DNA from: Streptomyces venezuelae
GTDB taxonomy: Bacteria; Actinomycetota; Actinomycetes; Streptomycetales; Streptomycetaceae
DNA: 64,000 nt
NCBI RefSeq assembly: GCF_008642275.1
Contig: NZ_CP029189.1
Coordinates: 2,982,001-3,046,000 of the forward strand
Direction: 5' to 3'
Under the pieces are notes generated by a model that saw nothing but the letters and a program-made list of their open reading frames with translations, made no database searches and was not told where the DNA came from. The position numbers and the translations under genes were made by a program. This document shows, piece by piece, positions 26,204 to 35,335 of this stretch. Every line of letters starts with the position of its first letter. Position 1 is the first letter of the stretch.

Positions 26204-27695
26204 GCCAGTGCAGGGTGCGGCGTATCTCGGCCGGGAAGGGGTGGGCCGGGCCGTGCAGCCGTTCCGCGTCGAACAGCAGCCGGGCCAGGGTGTCGTGGGC
26301 CGCCTGCCGGTCGCCGAGGGAGAGCAGCAGGTGGGCGATCCGGCGGCGGACCTCCAGCGGCAGGCCCGGGTCCGGGTTGGCGTAGTGGTTCTCGAAGAAC
26401 GGGAGCAGCGAGCGGTACTCCGCCAGGGCGGCGGCGGGCTCGCCCAGTTGCTCCAGGCACTGGGCCGAGTCGTAGCGGAAGCGCAGCGACTGGGGGTCCC
26501 CGGCCGGGAACTCGTCGGCGAGGCGGCGCAGTTCCGGCAGCGCGCGCCGGTACTGGCCGTCGTCCATGAGGGTGGCGGCGTACTGCTTGCGCAGGGAGCG
26601 GACCACCGGGGAGTGCTCCCCGTGCTCGGCGGCGGCCGCCGGGAGGATGCCGCCGAGGATGTCCACGGCCTGGGTGAGCTGCCCCTGGTCCAGGAGCTTG
26701 CGGGCCTCGTCCACGGCGCCGGGGACGTCGGCCTTGGGCGGGGCGGGCGGGGTGCTCGGCCGCGGCGGGACGACCGTCGCCCGGTCGGGCCAGGGGGCCT
26801 GCGGGCGCAGGAACGGGCGGGTCGGGTCGAGCGGGCCGGACGGGGTGCGGCTGCCGCGGGCGGGCAGCAGCGGGGCCAGGGCCTCGTAGACCTCCTGGGC
26901 GGAGGAGGGCCGGTCCTGCGGGTCCTTGGCGAGGAGGTGCAGCAGGAGCTTCTCCAGCTCCGGGGGGATCTCCGGGCGCATCTGGCGGACCGGCAGCGGG
27001 GGCTCGTACAGGTGGCGGTGCAGGACCCCGAGGGCGGTGGAGCCGGCGAAGGGGACGTTGCCGCTGAGGAGTTCGTACAGCAGCACGCCGAGGGCGTACA
27101 GGTCGGTGTACGGGCCCACGGCGCCGCCCATGGCCTGCTCGGGGGCCATGTAGGCGGGGCTGCCGATGGGTGAGCCGGTGCTGGTGAGGCGGGTGGTGTC
27201 GGTGTCCATGACCGAGGCCACGCCGAGGTCCAGGACGAGCACGGTGCCGTCCGGCCGGACCATCACGTTGCGCGGCTTCAGGTCCCGGTGCACGATCGGC
27301 ACCGCGTGCACGGCCGACAGGACCGAGCACAGCTGCGCGACGACGGCGACCGCCCACTGCCAGGGATAGGGGTCGTGCTCGGCGAGGTGGTCGGCGAGGT
27401 CCGCGCCCTCCACGTAGCCCATGACGAGGAAGAGTTCGTCGCCGTCGCTGCCCGCGTCGTGCACGGTGACCAGGCCGGGGTGGTCGACCTGGGCGGTGAC
27501 CCGGCACTCGCGCACGAAGCGGCGGCGCAGCTCCTCGGCGACGGTGCCGGGGCCGGCGACCTTGTCGGGGCGCAGCAGTTTGACGGCGACGCGGCGGTCG
27601 AGGCGCCGGTCGTACGCGGTCCACACCTGGCCCATGCCGCCCTGGCCGAGGATGGTCGCGAGCTGGTAGCGGTCGCCGATGAGCCGGTCGGTCAC
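26187..27695 (-). CDS. Serine/threonine protein kinase with TPR-like tail
   Basis: The 502-residue protein has a Hanks-type kinase domain (about residues 10-265): G-loop GQGGMGQVW, Lys39 in VAVKLL, HRDLKPRN, DLG in place of DFG, and GSPAYMAPEQ. A Pro-rich linker (about 275-330) leads to helical repeats resembling TPR (ARKLLDQGQLTQAVDILGG; LRRLADEFPAG; AALAEYRSLLPFFENHY). There is no membrane helix or PASTA domain, so it is cytosolic. Its GTG overlaps the stop of the membrane-protein gene upstream by four bases, indicating coupling. Partners of the repeat domain are unknown. Confidence 0.9.
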   Translation of the reverse strand: MTDRLIGDRYQLATILGQGGMGQVWTAYDRRLDRRVAVKLLRPDKVAGPGTVAEELRRRFVRECRVTAQVDHPGLVTVHDAGSDGDELFLVMGYVEGADLADHLAEHDPYPWQWAVAVVAQLCSVLSAVHAVPIVHRDLKPRNVMVRPDGTVLVLDLGVASVMDTDTTRLTSTGSPIGSPAYMAPEQAMGGAVGPYTDLYALGVLLYELLSGNVPFAGSTALGVLHRHLYEPPLPVRQMRPEIPPELEKLLLHLLAKDPQDRPSSAQEVYEALAPLLPARGSRTPSGPLDPTRPFLRPQAPWPDRATVVPPRPSTPPAPPKADVPGAVDEARKLLDQGQLTQAVDILGGILPAAAAEHGEHSPVVRSLRKQYAATLMDDGQYRRALPELRRLADEFPAGDPQSLRFRYDSAQCLEQLGEPAAALAEYRSLLPFFENHYANPDPGLPLEVRRRIAHLLLSLGDRQAAHDTLARLLFDAERLHGPAHPFPAEIRRTLHWLSQVR

Positions 27696-28339
27696 TGCTG
27701 CGGGTCCTGGAACGGGGTCTGGTGGGGATCCTGGCGGGGGGCCCCGGCCGGCGGGGTCTGCTTGCGCAGCAGCTCGCTGAGTTCGTCGAGTTCGGCGCGG
27801 ACCTGCCCGATGCGCGGGGGCGGGGTCGGCTGCGGCGGCACCTGCGGAGGGGCCGGCGCCGGCGCGGGGGCCGGGGCCGGGGTGGAGGGCCGGGTGGTGG
27901 CCGTGGCCGGCGGGTACCCGTAGGCGGGCCCGGACGGCTGCGGGTGGACGTAGGGAGCGGACTGCGCCGGGTACCACTGCGCGGTCAGGGCCGCCCGCCG
28001 GGCCTCGTGGTGCTTGATGTCGGCGACGAGGAAGTACACGCAGATCGCGAGACCGCTGAAGATCGAGCCGCCGGCGCCCAGGTTGCCCTGCCAGCCGTTG
28101 ACCTCGGGCGTCGGGTCGGCCTGGATGAGCGCCATCCACACGACGGCCAGCACACCGCTGACCACCAGCAGCGTCCAGTCACGGGACTTGCGGGTGACCA
28201 GGGCGAGCCGCAGCAGGGAACCCCAGGCGAGGAAGCCGCAGCTGAGGACGGGCAGCAGCACGAACACCACGCGCAGTGCCATCACGCCCCCGGAGTCGGA
28301 CTGGGGGCCGTGCTGCGGCGGAAGGCCGGGGCCGTGCAT
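27692..28339 (-). CDS. Membrane protein coupled to the Ser/Thr kinase
   Basis: The 215-residue protein has three hydrophobic segments (about residues 21-45, 55-75 and 90-110), then a cytosolic tail rich in Pro and Ala (about 135-175) ending in a predicted coiled coil (VRAELDELSELLRKQ). I do not recognise the family. The ATG at 28339 has AGGAG upstream. The four-base overlap with the kinase suggests that it tethers or regulates the kinase, which has no membrane segment of its own. Confidence 0.75.
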   Translation of the reverse strand: MHGPGLPPQHGPQSDSGGVMALRVVFVLLPVLSCGFLAWGSLLRLALVTRKSRDWTLLVVSGVLAVVWMALIQADPTPEVNGWQGNLGAGGSIFSGLAICVYFLVADIKHHEARRAALTAQWYPAQSAPYVHPQPSGPAYGYPPATATTRPSTPAPAPAPAPAPPQVPPQPTPPPRIGQVRAELDELSELLRKQTPPAGAPRQDPHQTPFQDPQQ

Positions 28340-28450
28340 CGCTGCTCCTGACGGGCCGTGCGGAAGAGGTTTCGGGTCTGAGGGTATACAGCGTTCCCGG
28401 CCAGGGGTGAGGGGATGCGCGCAACCGTTGCACGCTCGCTGCACGGCCGT

Positions 28451-30553
28451 TCACTCCGGCGTGACCGTGCCGTCGGAGAGGCCGTCGTGGAACCCCTGCA
28501 CGAGTTGTTCGCCGAGCCGCCCCGCGAGCCGCAGCGCGTCCTCGAACTCGGCGAGCGCGCGGAAGCGGAGCCCGTAGCTCTGCTGCTGCGCCAGGGGCAG
28601 CCGGGGCAGCTGGAGCCGGCGTACGTCGAGCCGGGTGGCGGTGGAGGCGTGGCTGCTGGCGCGGCGGGTGTTGGCGGTGCCGCGCAGGAATCCGGCCAGG
28701 AACCACGGGTCGAGGGCGTCCGGGTCGGGGCGCAGCAGGGCCAGGCCGCGGCCCGGTACGGCGCCCGCGACGGCCTCGTCGACGACCCGGGCGACGGCCG
28801 CGCCGCCGACGAGGGGGACGAGCACGTCGCCGGGGGCGGTGAGCACGGGCTCGTCGGTTCCGGGCACGAGGGTGCCGGACGGGCCGCCTCCGGTGCAGAC
28901 GTCCTGTTCGGTGAGGACGGGGGCGGATCCGGTGCCGCCACCGGTGCCGGTGTGCAGTTCCAGGGCTCCGGCGCGGGCGAGTTCGCCGACGGTGGTCATC
29001 GGCGGCCGGGCCGTGCCCCCGGCGGGCGCGGCCGCGGGCGGCGGGGTGAGCCGGGCGGCCCTGCCGAGGGTCTCGCCCAGCCTCTCCCGTACGGCGGTCA
29101 GTTCGGCGGGACCGCCGCCGGCGGCCGGCGGGGGCAGGTGGCGGGCGGGGGTGAGGTCCACGTCGTCGTCGAGCAGCTCGATGACGGGGACGACGCGGCG
29201 GACGCCCGGCGCCTCGGCCACCGATCCGGTGCGGTCGTACGCGCTCCAGGCGTCCGTCACCGCGCCGTGCACGGCGGGCCAGGCGGAACGCAGTCCCTCG
29301 TCGGCGGCGAGGGCCGCGGTGTCGACGAGCAGCAGCCCGGCCGGGGGCGCCGCGTGCGGGGCCGGCCGGCGCAGCACCCACACGTGCAGGGGGATCCCGT
29401 ACGGGGGCGCGGCGCCGGCCGGGAGCGCGACGACGGCCCGCAGTGCGCCGCGGCGCAGCAGGTCGGCGCGGATGCGGCGGCCGGAGCGGCGGGCGGCGAC
29501 GGCGGGCGGCATGAGCAGTACGGCGGTGCCGCCCTCGCGCAGGTGGGCCAGGGCGTGCTGGATCCAGGCGAGTTCGGATTCGGTGCGGGCCGGGAAGCCG
29601 TATTCCCAGCGCGGGTCGTAGGCCAGTTCCTCGTGGCCCCAGCCGCGTTCGTTGAACGGCGGGTGGCAGAGCACGGCGTCGACGGTGTCCTGGGCGAAGG
29701 CGTCGGCCCGCAGGCTGTCGGCGGCGGCCGCGCGGACCTGGGGCGTTCCGTTCAGGGCGAGGCGCAGGGCGGCGAGGGCGGCGAGTTCGGGCGCGGAGTC
29801 CTGCGCGTACAGGGCGGTGGCGCCGGGGACGGCGCGCAGCAGGGTGCCGGTTCCGCAGGCGGGGTCGAGGACGGTGCGGGAGGAGGGCCCGGCGAGGGCG
29901 GCCATGAGGGCGGCGAGGCCGTCCGGGGTGAGCGTGTACTGGCGGGGGTTGGCGTCGAGGTGGCGCCCGAGGAGGAACTCGAAGGCCTGGCGCGCCCCGA
30001 GTTCGGCGGCGAGTTCGGCGGCGGCCCGCAGCAGCGGCATGGCGGCCGGGTGCAGCGGGATCTCGGCGAGCGCGTGGCCGGGCCCGAGGCGCGCGCCGAG
30101 CACCTGGTCGAGGACGGGCCGCAGCAGGGTGGCCATGCGCTCGTCGGAGACGGCGGTCAGCTCCAGCCAGTGGGCGGGCCGGTCCCGTACGACGAGCAGG
30201 GCGCCGCCGGCCTTGACGAGTGCGGTGACGGCTCCGCCGGGGTGGGCGGTGATCTGCCGCCAGACGCGTTCGCGCAGCGGGACCTCGGCGAGCTTGCCCT
30301 GGGCGCGCAGCCAGTGCTCCACCTCGTCCAGGGAGAAGGAGGGGCTGGTCTCGGTGCCGCCGACGGGCTTGGGGAAGTCGGCGTGGCGGCGCCGCCAGTT
30401 GCTCACGGCCGCGCGGCCGACTCCGGCCAGGCGGGCGACCTCGGCCGAGGTGACCTCGGCCGCAGTGGCCTCTGCTGCCGCTGCCTCTGCTGCCGCTGCG
30501 TCTGCTGCCGTGGCCGGTGCTGCGGCGTTCTCCTCGGACATGCGGGGGAGCAT
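28451..30553 (-). CDS. HTH-N6-adenine methylase fusion, HsdM-like, altered catalytic motif
   Basis: The 700-residue protein begins with an Ala/Glu-rich tract from short CTG/GCC-type repeats (residues 10-35). An HTH follows (SAEVARLAGVGRAAVSNWRR, about 36-55), then an HsdM-like helical region and a SAM-binding motif (LDPACGTGTLL, 229-239). Catalytic motif IV reads HPPF at 297-300 where active N6-methylases have (N/D/S)PP(F/Y/W). The C-terminal 200 residues resemble a type I specificity half (LVPLVGGAAVARVVDEAVAG). No restriction subunit is adjacent. It may be an orphan methylase or DNA-binding regulator. The start (30553 or 30541) lacks a clear ribosome binding site. Confidence 0.8.
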   Translation of the reverse strand: MLPRMSEENAAAPATAADAAAAEAAAAEATAAEVTSAEVARLAGVGRAAVSNWRRRHADFPKPVGGTETSPSFSLDEVEHWLRAQGKLAEVPLRERVWRQITAHPGGAVTALVKAGGALLVVRDRPAHWLELTAVSDERMATLLRPVLDQVLGARLGPGHALAEIPLHPAAMPLLRAAAELAAELGARQAFEFLLGRHLDANPRQYTLTPDGLAALMAALAGPSSRTVLDPACGTGTLLRAVPGATALYAQDSAPELAALAALRLALNGTPQVRAAAADSLRADAFAQDTVDAVLCHPPFNERGWGHEELAYDPRWEYGFPARTESELAWIQHALAHLREGGTAVLLMPPAVAARRSGRRIRADLLRRGALRAVVALPAGAAPPYGIPLHVWVLRRPAPHAAPPAGLLLVDTAALAADEGLRSAWPAVHGAVTDAWSAYDRTGSVAEAPGVRRVVPVIELLDDDVDLTPARHLPPPAAGGGPAELTAVRERLGETLGRAARLTPPPAAAPAGGTARPPMTTVGELARAGALELHTGTGGGTGSAPVLTEQDVCTGGGPSGTLVPGTDEPVLTAPGDVLVPLVGGAAVARVVDEAVAGAVPGRGLALLRPDPDALDPWFLAGFLRGTANTRRASSHASTATRLDVRRLQLPRLPLAQQQSYGLRFRALAEFEDALRLAGRLGEQLVQGFHDGLSDGTVTPE

Positions 30554-30668
30554 ACCCGCTCACACCGAAGAGGCCGATTCACAGCGTGAACTGAAGAACT
30601 TCCGTGAATCATGTTGACTCGGTTCACGAACATCTGCTGTGATCGGGGCGTCTTCACCCGCCGGATCC

Positions 30669-30696
30669 TTGCGTTCCGGGCTGGGCGGAATACAAT
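30669..30696 (+). promoter_or_regulatory. Predicted promoter of the lipoprotein gene
   Basis: TTGCGT (30669-30674) and TACAAT (30691-30696) are separated by 16 bases, about 60 bases before the start codon. The -10 is a strong match. The rest of 30554-30668 is the divergent promoter region of the methylase gene and contains a near-palindrome GTTCACGAAC. Confidence 0.65.
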
Positions 30697-30756
30697 CTTC
30701 CGCTTCTCCTTTAATCTTCCTTTACCGCCGCCTTCCAGATGCCCTAGAGAGTCCCC

Positions 30757-31470
30757 ATGCGCACCGCTCACCGCTTCACCGTCACCGCCGCCCTCGCCTG
30801 CGCCGCCGCCGTCGGCCTGACCGGGTGCTTCGCGTCGGGCCCGTTCGCGGACCTGTCCGGCTCGGAGGTGGCGGACAAGTCCGTGGACGCCCTGCGCGGC
30901 GCCTCCTCGCTCACCGTCAGCGGCAAGGTCTGGGACGGGGGCAAGCCGCTGGAGCTGAACATGGCGGTCAGCAAGACCGGCGACTGCCGGGGCACGATCG
31001 CCGGCCAGGAGGGCGCCTTCGAGCTGATCCGCAACGCCGAGTTCGTGTTCATCAAGGCGGACGAGCCCTTCTACCGCGCCCAGATGAAGGACCTGCCCAA
31101 GGACCAGGCGGACGAGGCGGTCAAGATGCTGGCCGGCCACTGGCTGAAGTCGAAGACCACGGACGCCGACGCGAAGGAACTCGCCTCCCTGTGCGACCTC
31201 GACGAGCTCCTCAAGGAGTTCGACGACAGCAAGGGCGCGGAGAAGGGCAAGGTCACCTCGGTCGACGGCCGCAAGGCCCTCACCCTGACCACCAAGACCG
31301 ACGAGGGCACCGAGACCCTGCTGGTGGCCACCGAGGGCAAGCCGTACCTGCTCAAGGCGAGCGTCACCGGCAAGGAGCCGGCCGAGGTCTCCTTCACCGG
31401 CATCGACAAGCCGGTGAACGCCGAGGCGCCGACCGGCAAGGACGTCATCGACGCGGACCAGCTCGGCTGA
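30757..31470 (+). CDS. LppX/LprG-like lipoprotein
   Basis: The 237-residue precursor has a signal sequence with lipobox GLTGC (Cys24). The mature part resembles the LppX/LprAFG family: ADKSVDALRGASSLTVSGKV near the start, two inner Cys residues (GDCRGTI, SLCDLDE), and a half-barrel rich in strands and lysines. In mycobacteria this family carries lipids or glycolipids across the cell wall; here the ligand is unknown. The gene is monocistronic between a clear promoter and a strong terminator. Confidence 0.85.
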   Translation: MRTAHRFTVTAALACAAAVGLTGCFASGPFADLSGSEVADKSVDALRGASSLTVSGKVWDGGKPLELNMAVSKTGDCRGTIAGQEGAFELIRNAEFVFIKADEPFYRAQMKDLPKDQADEAVKMLAGHWLKSKTTDADAKELASLCDLDELLKEFDDSKGAEKGKVTSVDGRKALTLTTKTDEGTETLLVATEGKPYLLKASVTGKEPAEVSFTGIDKPVNAEAPTGKDVIDADQLG

Positions 31471-31486
31471 GCCCGCGCACACGCGA

Positions 31487-31533
31487 GAACGGCCGTGGCC
31501 GGGGACCTCACAGGTCCCCGGCCACGGCCGTTC
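31487..31533. terminator. Very strong bidirectional terminator
   Basis: Perfect 22-base arms (31487-31508 and 31512-31533) around a three-base loop, between the lipoprotein gene and the convergent mfd. Confidence 0.95.
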
Positions 31534-31557
31534 ACGCACCGCGCCCGCCGACGGGCG

Positions 31558-34500
31558 CTACGAACCGAGGATGGTGGTGAGGAACTCCCCCGTCCAGGCC
31601 AGCAGTTCCCGTCCGACCACCGGCTTTCCACCGATCTTGCCCGCCTTCGGACGCGGGACCAGCACCTGCGCGGTGGCGGGCTTGAGCACCGTCCCCGGGT
31701 AGAGCCGCTTGAGCCGCAGCTCCTGCGACTCACGCAGCTCCACCGGCCCGAAGCGGACGTTGTTGCCCTGGAGGGTGATGTCCCCGACCCCGCAGGCCCG
31801 GGCCAGCATCCGCAACCCGGCCACCAGCAGCAGGTTCTCCACCGGCTCCGGCAGCTTGCCGTAGCGGTCGGTGAGCTCCTCCCGTACGGCCTTGATGTCC
31901 GCCTCGGAGGTGGCGGAGGCGATCGACCGGTACGCCTGCAGGCGCAGCCGCTCGCCCGGCGCGTAGTCGTGCGGGACGTGCGCGTCGACCGGCAGCTCGA
32001 TCTTGACCTCCAGCGGCGGCTCCTCCTCCACCCCTCCCTCGACGGCGGCCCGGTAGTCGGCCACGGCCTCGCCGACCATCCGGATGTAGAGGTCGAAGCC
32101 GACGCCCGCGATGTGACCGGACTGCTCGCCGCCGAGCAGATTGCCCGCGCCGCGGATCTCCAGGTCCTTCATCGCCACGTACATGCCGGCGCCCATCTCG
32201 GTGTGCTGGGCGATCGTCGCGAGCCGCTCGTGCGCGGTCTCCGTCAGCGGCTTCTCCGGCGGGTACAGGAAGTACGCGTACCCGCGCTCGCGGCCGCGCC
32301 CGACGCGGCCGCGCAGCTGGTGCAGCTGGCTGAGGCCGAAGTTGTCGCCGCGCTCCACGATCAGGGTGTTGGCGTTGGAGATGTCGATGCCCGACTCGAC
32401 GATGGTGGTGGAGACGAGCACGTCGAACTTCTTCTCCCAGAAGTCCACGACGACCTGCTCCAGGGCCTGCTCCGACATCTGGCCGTGGGCCGTCGCGATC
32501 CGCGCCTCGGGCACGATCTCACGCAGCTTCGCGGCCGCCCGGTCGATGGACTCGACCCGGTTGTGGATGTAGAAGCACTGGCCCTCGCGCAGCAGCTCGC
32601 GGCGGACGGCCGCGCCGATCTGCTTCTCCTCGTACGGCCCGACGAAGGTGAGCACCGGGTGCCGCTCCTCCGGCGGGGTGGTGATCGTCGACATCTCGCG
32701 GATGCCGGTCACCGCCATCTCCAGGGTGCGCGGGATCGGCGTCGCGGACATCGTGAGCACGTCCACGTTGGCGCGGAGCTTCTTCAGCTGCTCCTTGTGC
32801 TCCACGCCGAAGCGCTGCTCCTCGTCGACGATGACCAGGCCCAGGTCCTTGAACCGGGTCTCCTGGGAGAACAGCCGGTGCGTGCCGATGACCACGTCCA
32901 CCGAGCCCTCCTTCAGCCCCTCCAGGGTGGCCTTGGACTCGGTCTCGCTCTGGAACCGCGAGAGCGCCTTCACCTTGACGGGGAACTGGCTGTAGCGCTC
33001 GGAGAAGGTGCCGAAGTGCTGCTGCACGAGCAGGGTGGTCGGGACCAGGACGGCGACCTGCTTGCCGTCCTGCACCGCCTTGAACGCGGCGCGCACGGCG
33101 ATCTCGGTCTTGCCGTAACCCACGTCGCCGCAGATCAGCCGGTCCATGGGGACGGACTTCTCCATGTCCTCCTTGACCTCGGCGATGGTGGTGAGCTGGT
33201 CGGGCGTCTCCGCGTACGGGAAGGCGTCCTCCAGCTCCCGCTGCCAGGGGGTGTCCGGCCCGAACGTGTGGCCGGGGGCCGCCATGCGCGCGCTGTACAG
33301 CTTGATGAGGTCGGCGGCGATCTCCTTGACCGCCTTCTTCGCGCGCGCCTTGGTCTTGGTCCAGTCGGCGCCGCCGAGCCGGTGCAGGGTCGGGGCCTCG
33401 CCGCCCACGTACTTGGTGACCTGCTCCAGCTGGTCGGTGGGGATGTAGAGCCGGTCGCCGGGCTGCCCGCGCTTGGCCGGCGCGTACTCCACCAGCAGGT
33501 ACTCACGGGTGGCGCCCTGCACCGTGCGCTGGACCATCTCGACGTAGCGGCCCACGCCGTGCTGCTCGTGGACGATGTAGTCGCCGGCCTCCAGGGTCAG
33601 CGGGTCGATGGTCTTGCGGCGCCGGGTCGGCATCCGGCCGAGGTCCTTGGTGGCGGTGCGCTGACCGGTCAGGTCGGTCTCGGTGAGGACGGCCAGGCGC
33701 AGCACCGGGTCGACGAAGCCGTTGTCGAGCGAACCGCAGGCGACGTGCACCAGGCTCGGCTCCAGCACCCGCAGTTCCGGCTCCAGCCGGGCCGCGATGC
33801 CCTCGCCGCCGAGCACCTCGACGGTACGGGCGGCCGGGCCGTGGCCCTCGGTGAGGTAGACGGTGTGCCAGCCGTCGGCGATCCAGCCCTTGGTGTCGGC
33901 CAGTGCCCGGGCGGTGTCGCCGCGGTAGGCCTCCGGGGCGTGCATGCCGAGCTTGAGGGTGTCGCTGCCGCCCGCGCTCTCGTCGGCGGCGAAGGGGGAC
34001 ACGGACCACCACATCATGCCCAGCTCGCGGGCCCGGTCGCGGACGTCCGCGATCCCGCGCAGCGAGGCCGCGCCGACGTCGATGGGGGCCTCGCCGCCGC
34101 CCGCGGTGGCCGCCCAGGACGCCATCAGGAACTCCTGGCTCGTCGCCACGAGGTCGGCGGCCCGGGTCCGGACCCGCTCCGGGTCGCAGACCACGGCCAT
34201 CGACCCGGCCGGCAGCACGTCGATCAGCAGTTCCATCTCGTCGACGAGGACCGGGGCGAGGGACTCCATGCCCTCCACCGCGATCCCCTCGGCGATCTTG
34301 TGCAGCAGTTCGCCGAGCTCGGGGTGCGCCTCGGCGAGGGCCGCCGCCCGCTCCCGTACCGCGTCGGTCAGCAGCAGCTCACGGCAGGGCGGGGCCCACA
34401 GCCCGTGCTCGGCGATCTCCAGGGAACGCTGGTCGGCGACCTTGAAGTAGCGGATCTCCTCGACCTCGTCGCCCCAGAACTCGATGCGCAGCGGGTGTTC

Positions 34501-35091
34501 CTCGGTGGGCGGGAACACATCGAGGATGCCGCCGCGGACGGCGAACTCCCCGCGCTTCTCGACGAGCTCGACCCGCGCGTACGCGGCGGCCGCCAGCGCC
34601 TCGGTGACCTCGCCGAGGTCGGCGGCGCCACCGTGGCGCAGGCTGACGGGCACCAGGTCCCCGAGCCCCTTGACCTGCGGCTGGAGCACGGACCGGATGG
34701 GCGCGACGAGCACGCTCACGGGACCCGCCGCCGGGTCGTCCTTGCTCGGGTGCACCAGGCGGCGCAGGACGGCGAGCCGGCGGCCCATGGTGTCGCTGCG
34801 CGGGCTGAGCCGCTCGTGGGGCAGGGTCTCCCAGGACGGGTAGTCCACCACCTCGTCGGGGGGCAGCAGGGAGCGCAGCGCGGCGGCCAGGTCCTCGGCC
34901 TCACGCCCGGTGGCGGTGACCGCCAGGACGGTCCGCCCGGTCTGCCGGGCCAGCGCGGCGATCGCGAAGGGACGTGCGGCGGCGGGGCCGACCAGGTCCA
35001 CGTGCATGCGCTTGCCGTCCCCGGCCGCGCCGACCGCCTCGGCGAGGGCGGCATCACGGGTGACGGCGTCGAGCAGTCCGTGCAGGCTCAT
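31558..35091 (-). CDS. mfd: Transcription-repair coupling factor Mfd
   Basis: The 1177-residue protein is full-length. It carries the UvrB-like N-terminal modules, the RNA-polymerase-interacting domain (about residues 500-560, EYLLVEYAPAKRGQPGDRLY), and the RecG-like translocase with Walker A (GDVGYGKTE), DEEQRFG and the helicase motifs LVSTTIVESGIDI and QLRGRVGRG. A C-terminal Mfd domain ends the chain. Mfd removes stalled RNA polymerase at lesions and recruits UvrA. I chose the ATG at 35091, matching the family start SLHGLLDAV. Confidence 0.97.
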   Translation of the reverse strand: MSLHGLLDAVTRDAALAEAVGAAGDGKRMHVDLVGPAAARPFAIAALARQTGRTVLAVTATGREAEDLAAALRSLLPPDEVVDYPSWETLPHERLSPRSDTMGRRLAVLRRLVHPSKDDPAAGPVSVLVAPIRSVLQPQVKGLGDLVPVSLRHGGAADLGEVTEALAAAAYARVELVEKRGEFAVRGGILDVFPPTEEHPLRIEFWGDEVEEIRYFKVADQRSLEIAEHGLWAPPCRELLLTDAVRERAAALAEAHPELGELLHKIAEGIAVEGMESLAPVLVDEMELLIDVLPAGSMAVVCDPERVRTRAADLVATSQEFLMASWAATAGGGEAPIDVGAASLRGIADVRDRARELGMMWWSVSPFAADESAGGSDTLKLGMHAPEAYRGDTARALADTKGWIADGWHTVYLTEGHGPAARTVEVLGGEGIAARLEPELRVLEPSLVHVACGSLDNGFVDPVLRLAVLTETDLTGQRTATKDLGRMPTRRRKTIDPLTLEAGDYIVHEQHGVGRYVEMVQRTVQGATREYLLVEYAPAKRGQPGDRLYIPTDQLEQVTKYVGGEAPTLHRLGGADWTKTKARAKKAVKEIAADLIKLYSARMAAPGHTFGPDTPWQRELEDAFPYAETPDQLTTIAEVKEDMEKSVPMDRLICGDVGYGKTEIAVRAAFKAVQDGKQVAVLVPTTLLVQQHFGTFSERYSQFPVKVKALSRFQSETESKATLEGLKEGSVDVVIGTHRLFSQETRFKDLGLVIVDEEQRFGVEHKEQLKKLRANVDVLTMSATPIPRTLEMAVTGIREMSTITTPPEERHPVLTFVGPYEEKQIGAAVRRELLREGQCFYIHNRVESIDRAAAKLREIVPEARIATAHGQMSEQALEQVVVDFWEKKFDVLVSTTIVESGIDISNANTLIVERGDNFGLSQLHQLRGRVGRGRERGYAYFLYPPEKPLTETAHERLATIAQHTEMGAGMYVAMKDLEIRGAGNLLGGEQSGHIAGVGFDLYIRMVGEAVADYRAAVEGGVEEEPPLEVKIELPVDAHVPHDYAPGERLRLQAYRSIASATSEADIKAVREELTDRYGKLPEPVENLLLVAGLRMLARACGVGDITLQGNNVRFGPVELRESQELRLKRLYPGTVLKPATAQVLVPRPKAGKIGGKPVVGRELLAWTGEFLTTILGS

Positions 35092-35335
35092 GAAGAGGCT
35101 TTCCGTCCGGTGAAAGGGCAACGCGAAGGACCCGACACGTCGTACGGGCCGGGGGTTCCCACCCTACGACGGCGGCCCCGGCGACGCGCGAGGGATTCGG
35201 GGCACGGCGCCGGCTCCCGGCCCTCCTCGCCCTTGTGACGTTGCTCCCGCTTTACGATGTCGACGTAACCACCGCCTGAGCTCGCCGCGTCCCTTCCGTA
35301 TGAGTTCACGCCGAACGGCCGAGGAGCACGAGTCC

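Noticed and set aside
26187..30553. Phage growth limitation (Pgl) or BREX system, because a kinase and a methylase are adjacent
   Set aside because: No PglZ phosphatase, BrxC/PglY ATPase or restriction gene is present; the methylase is HsdM-like with an altered motif, and the kinase has a TPR-like tail unlike PglW.
31495..35238. 1247-codon plus-strand open frame antisense to mfd
   Set aside because: It is composed of low-complexity Leu/Gly/Asp/Val/Arg sequence with no motifs. mfd on the other strand has every family motif.
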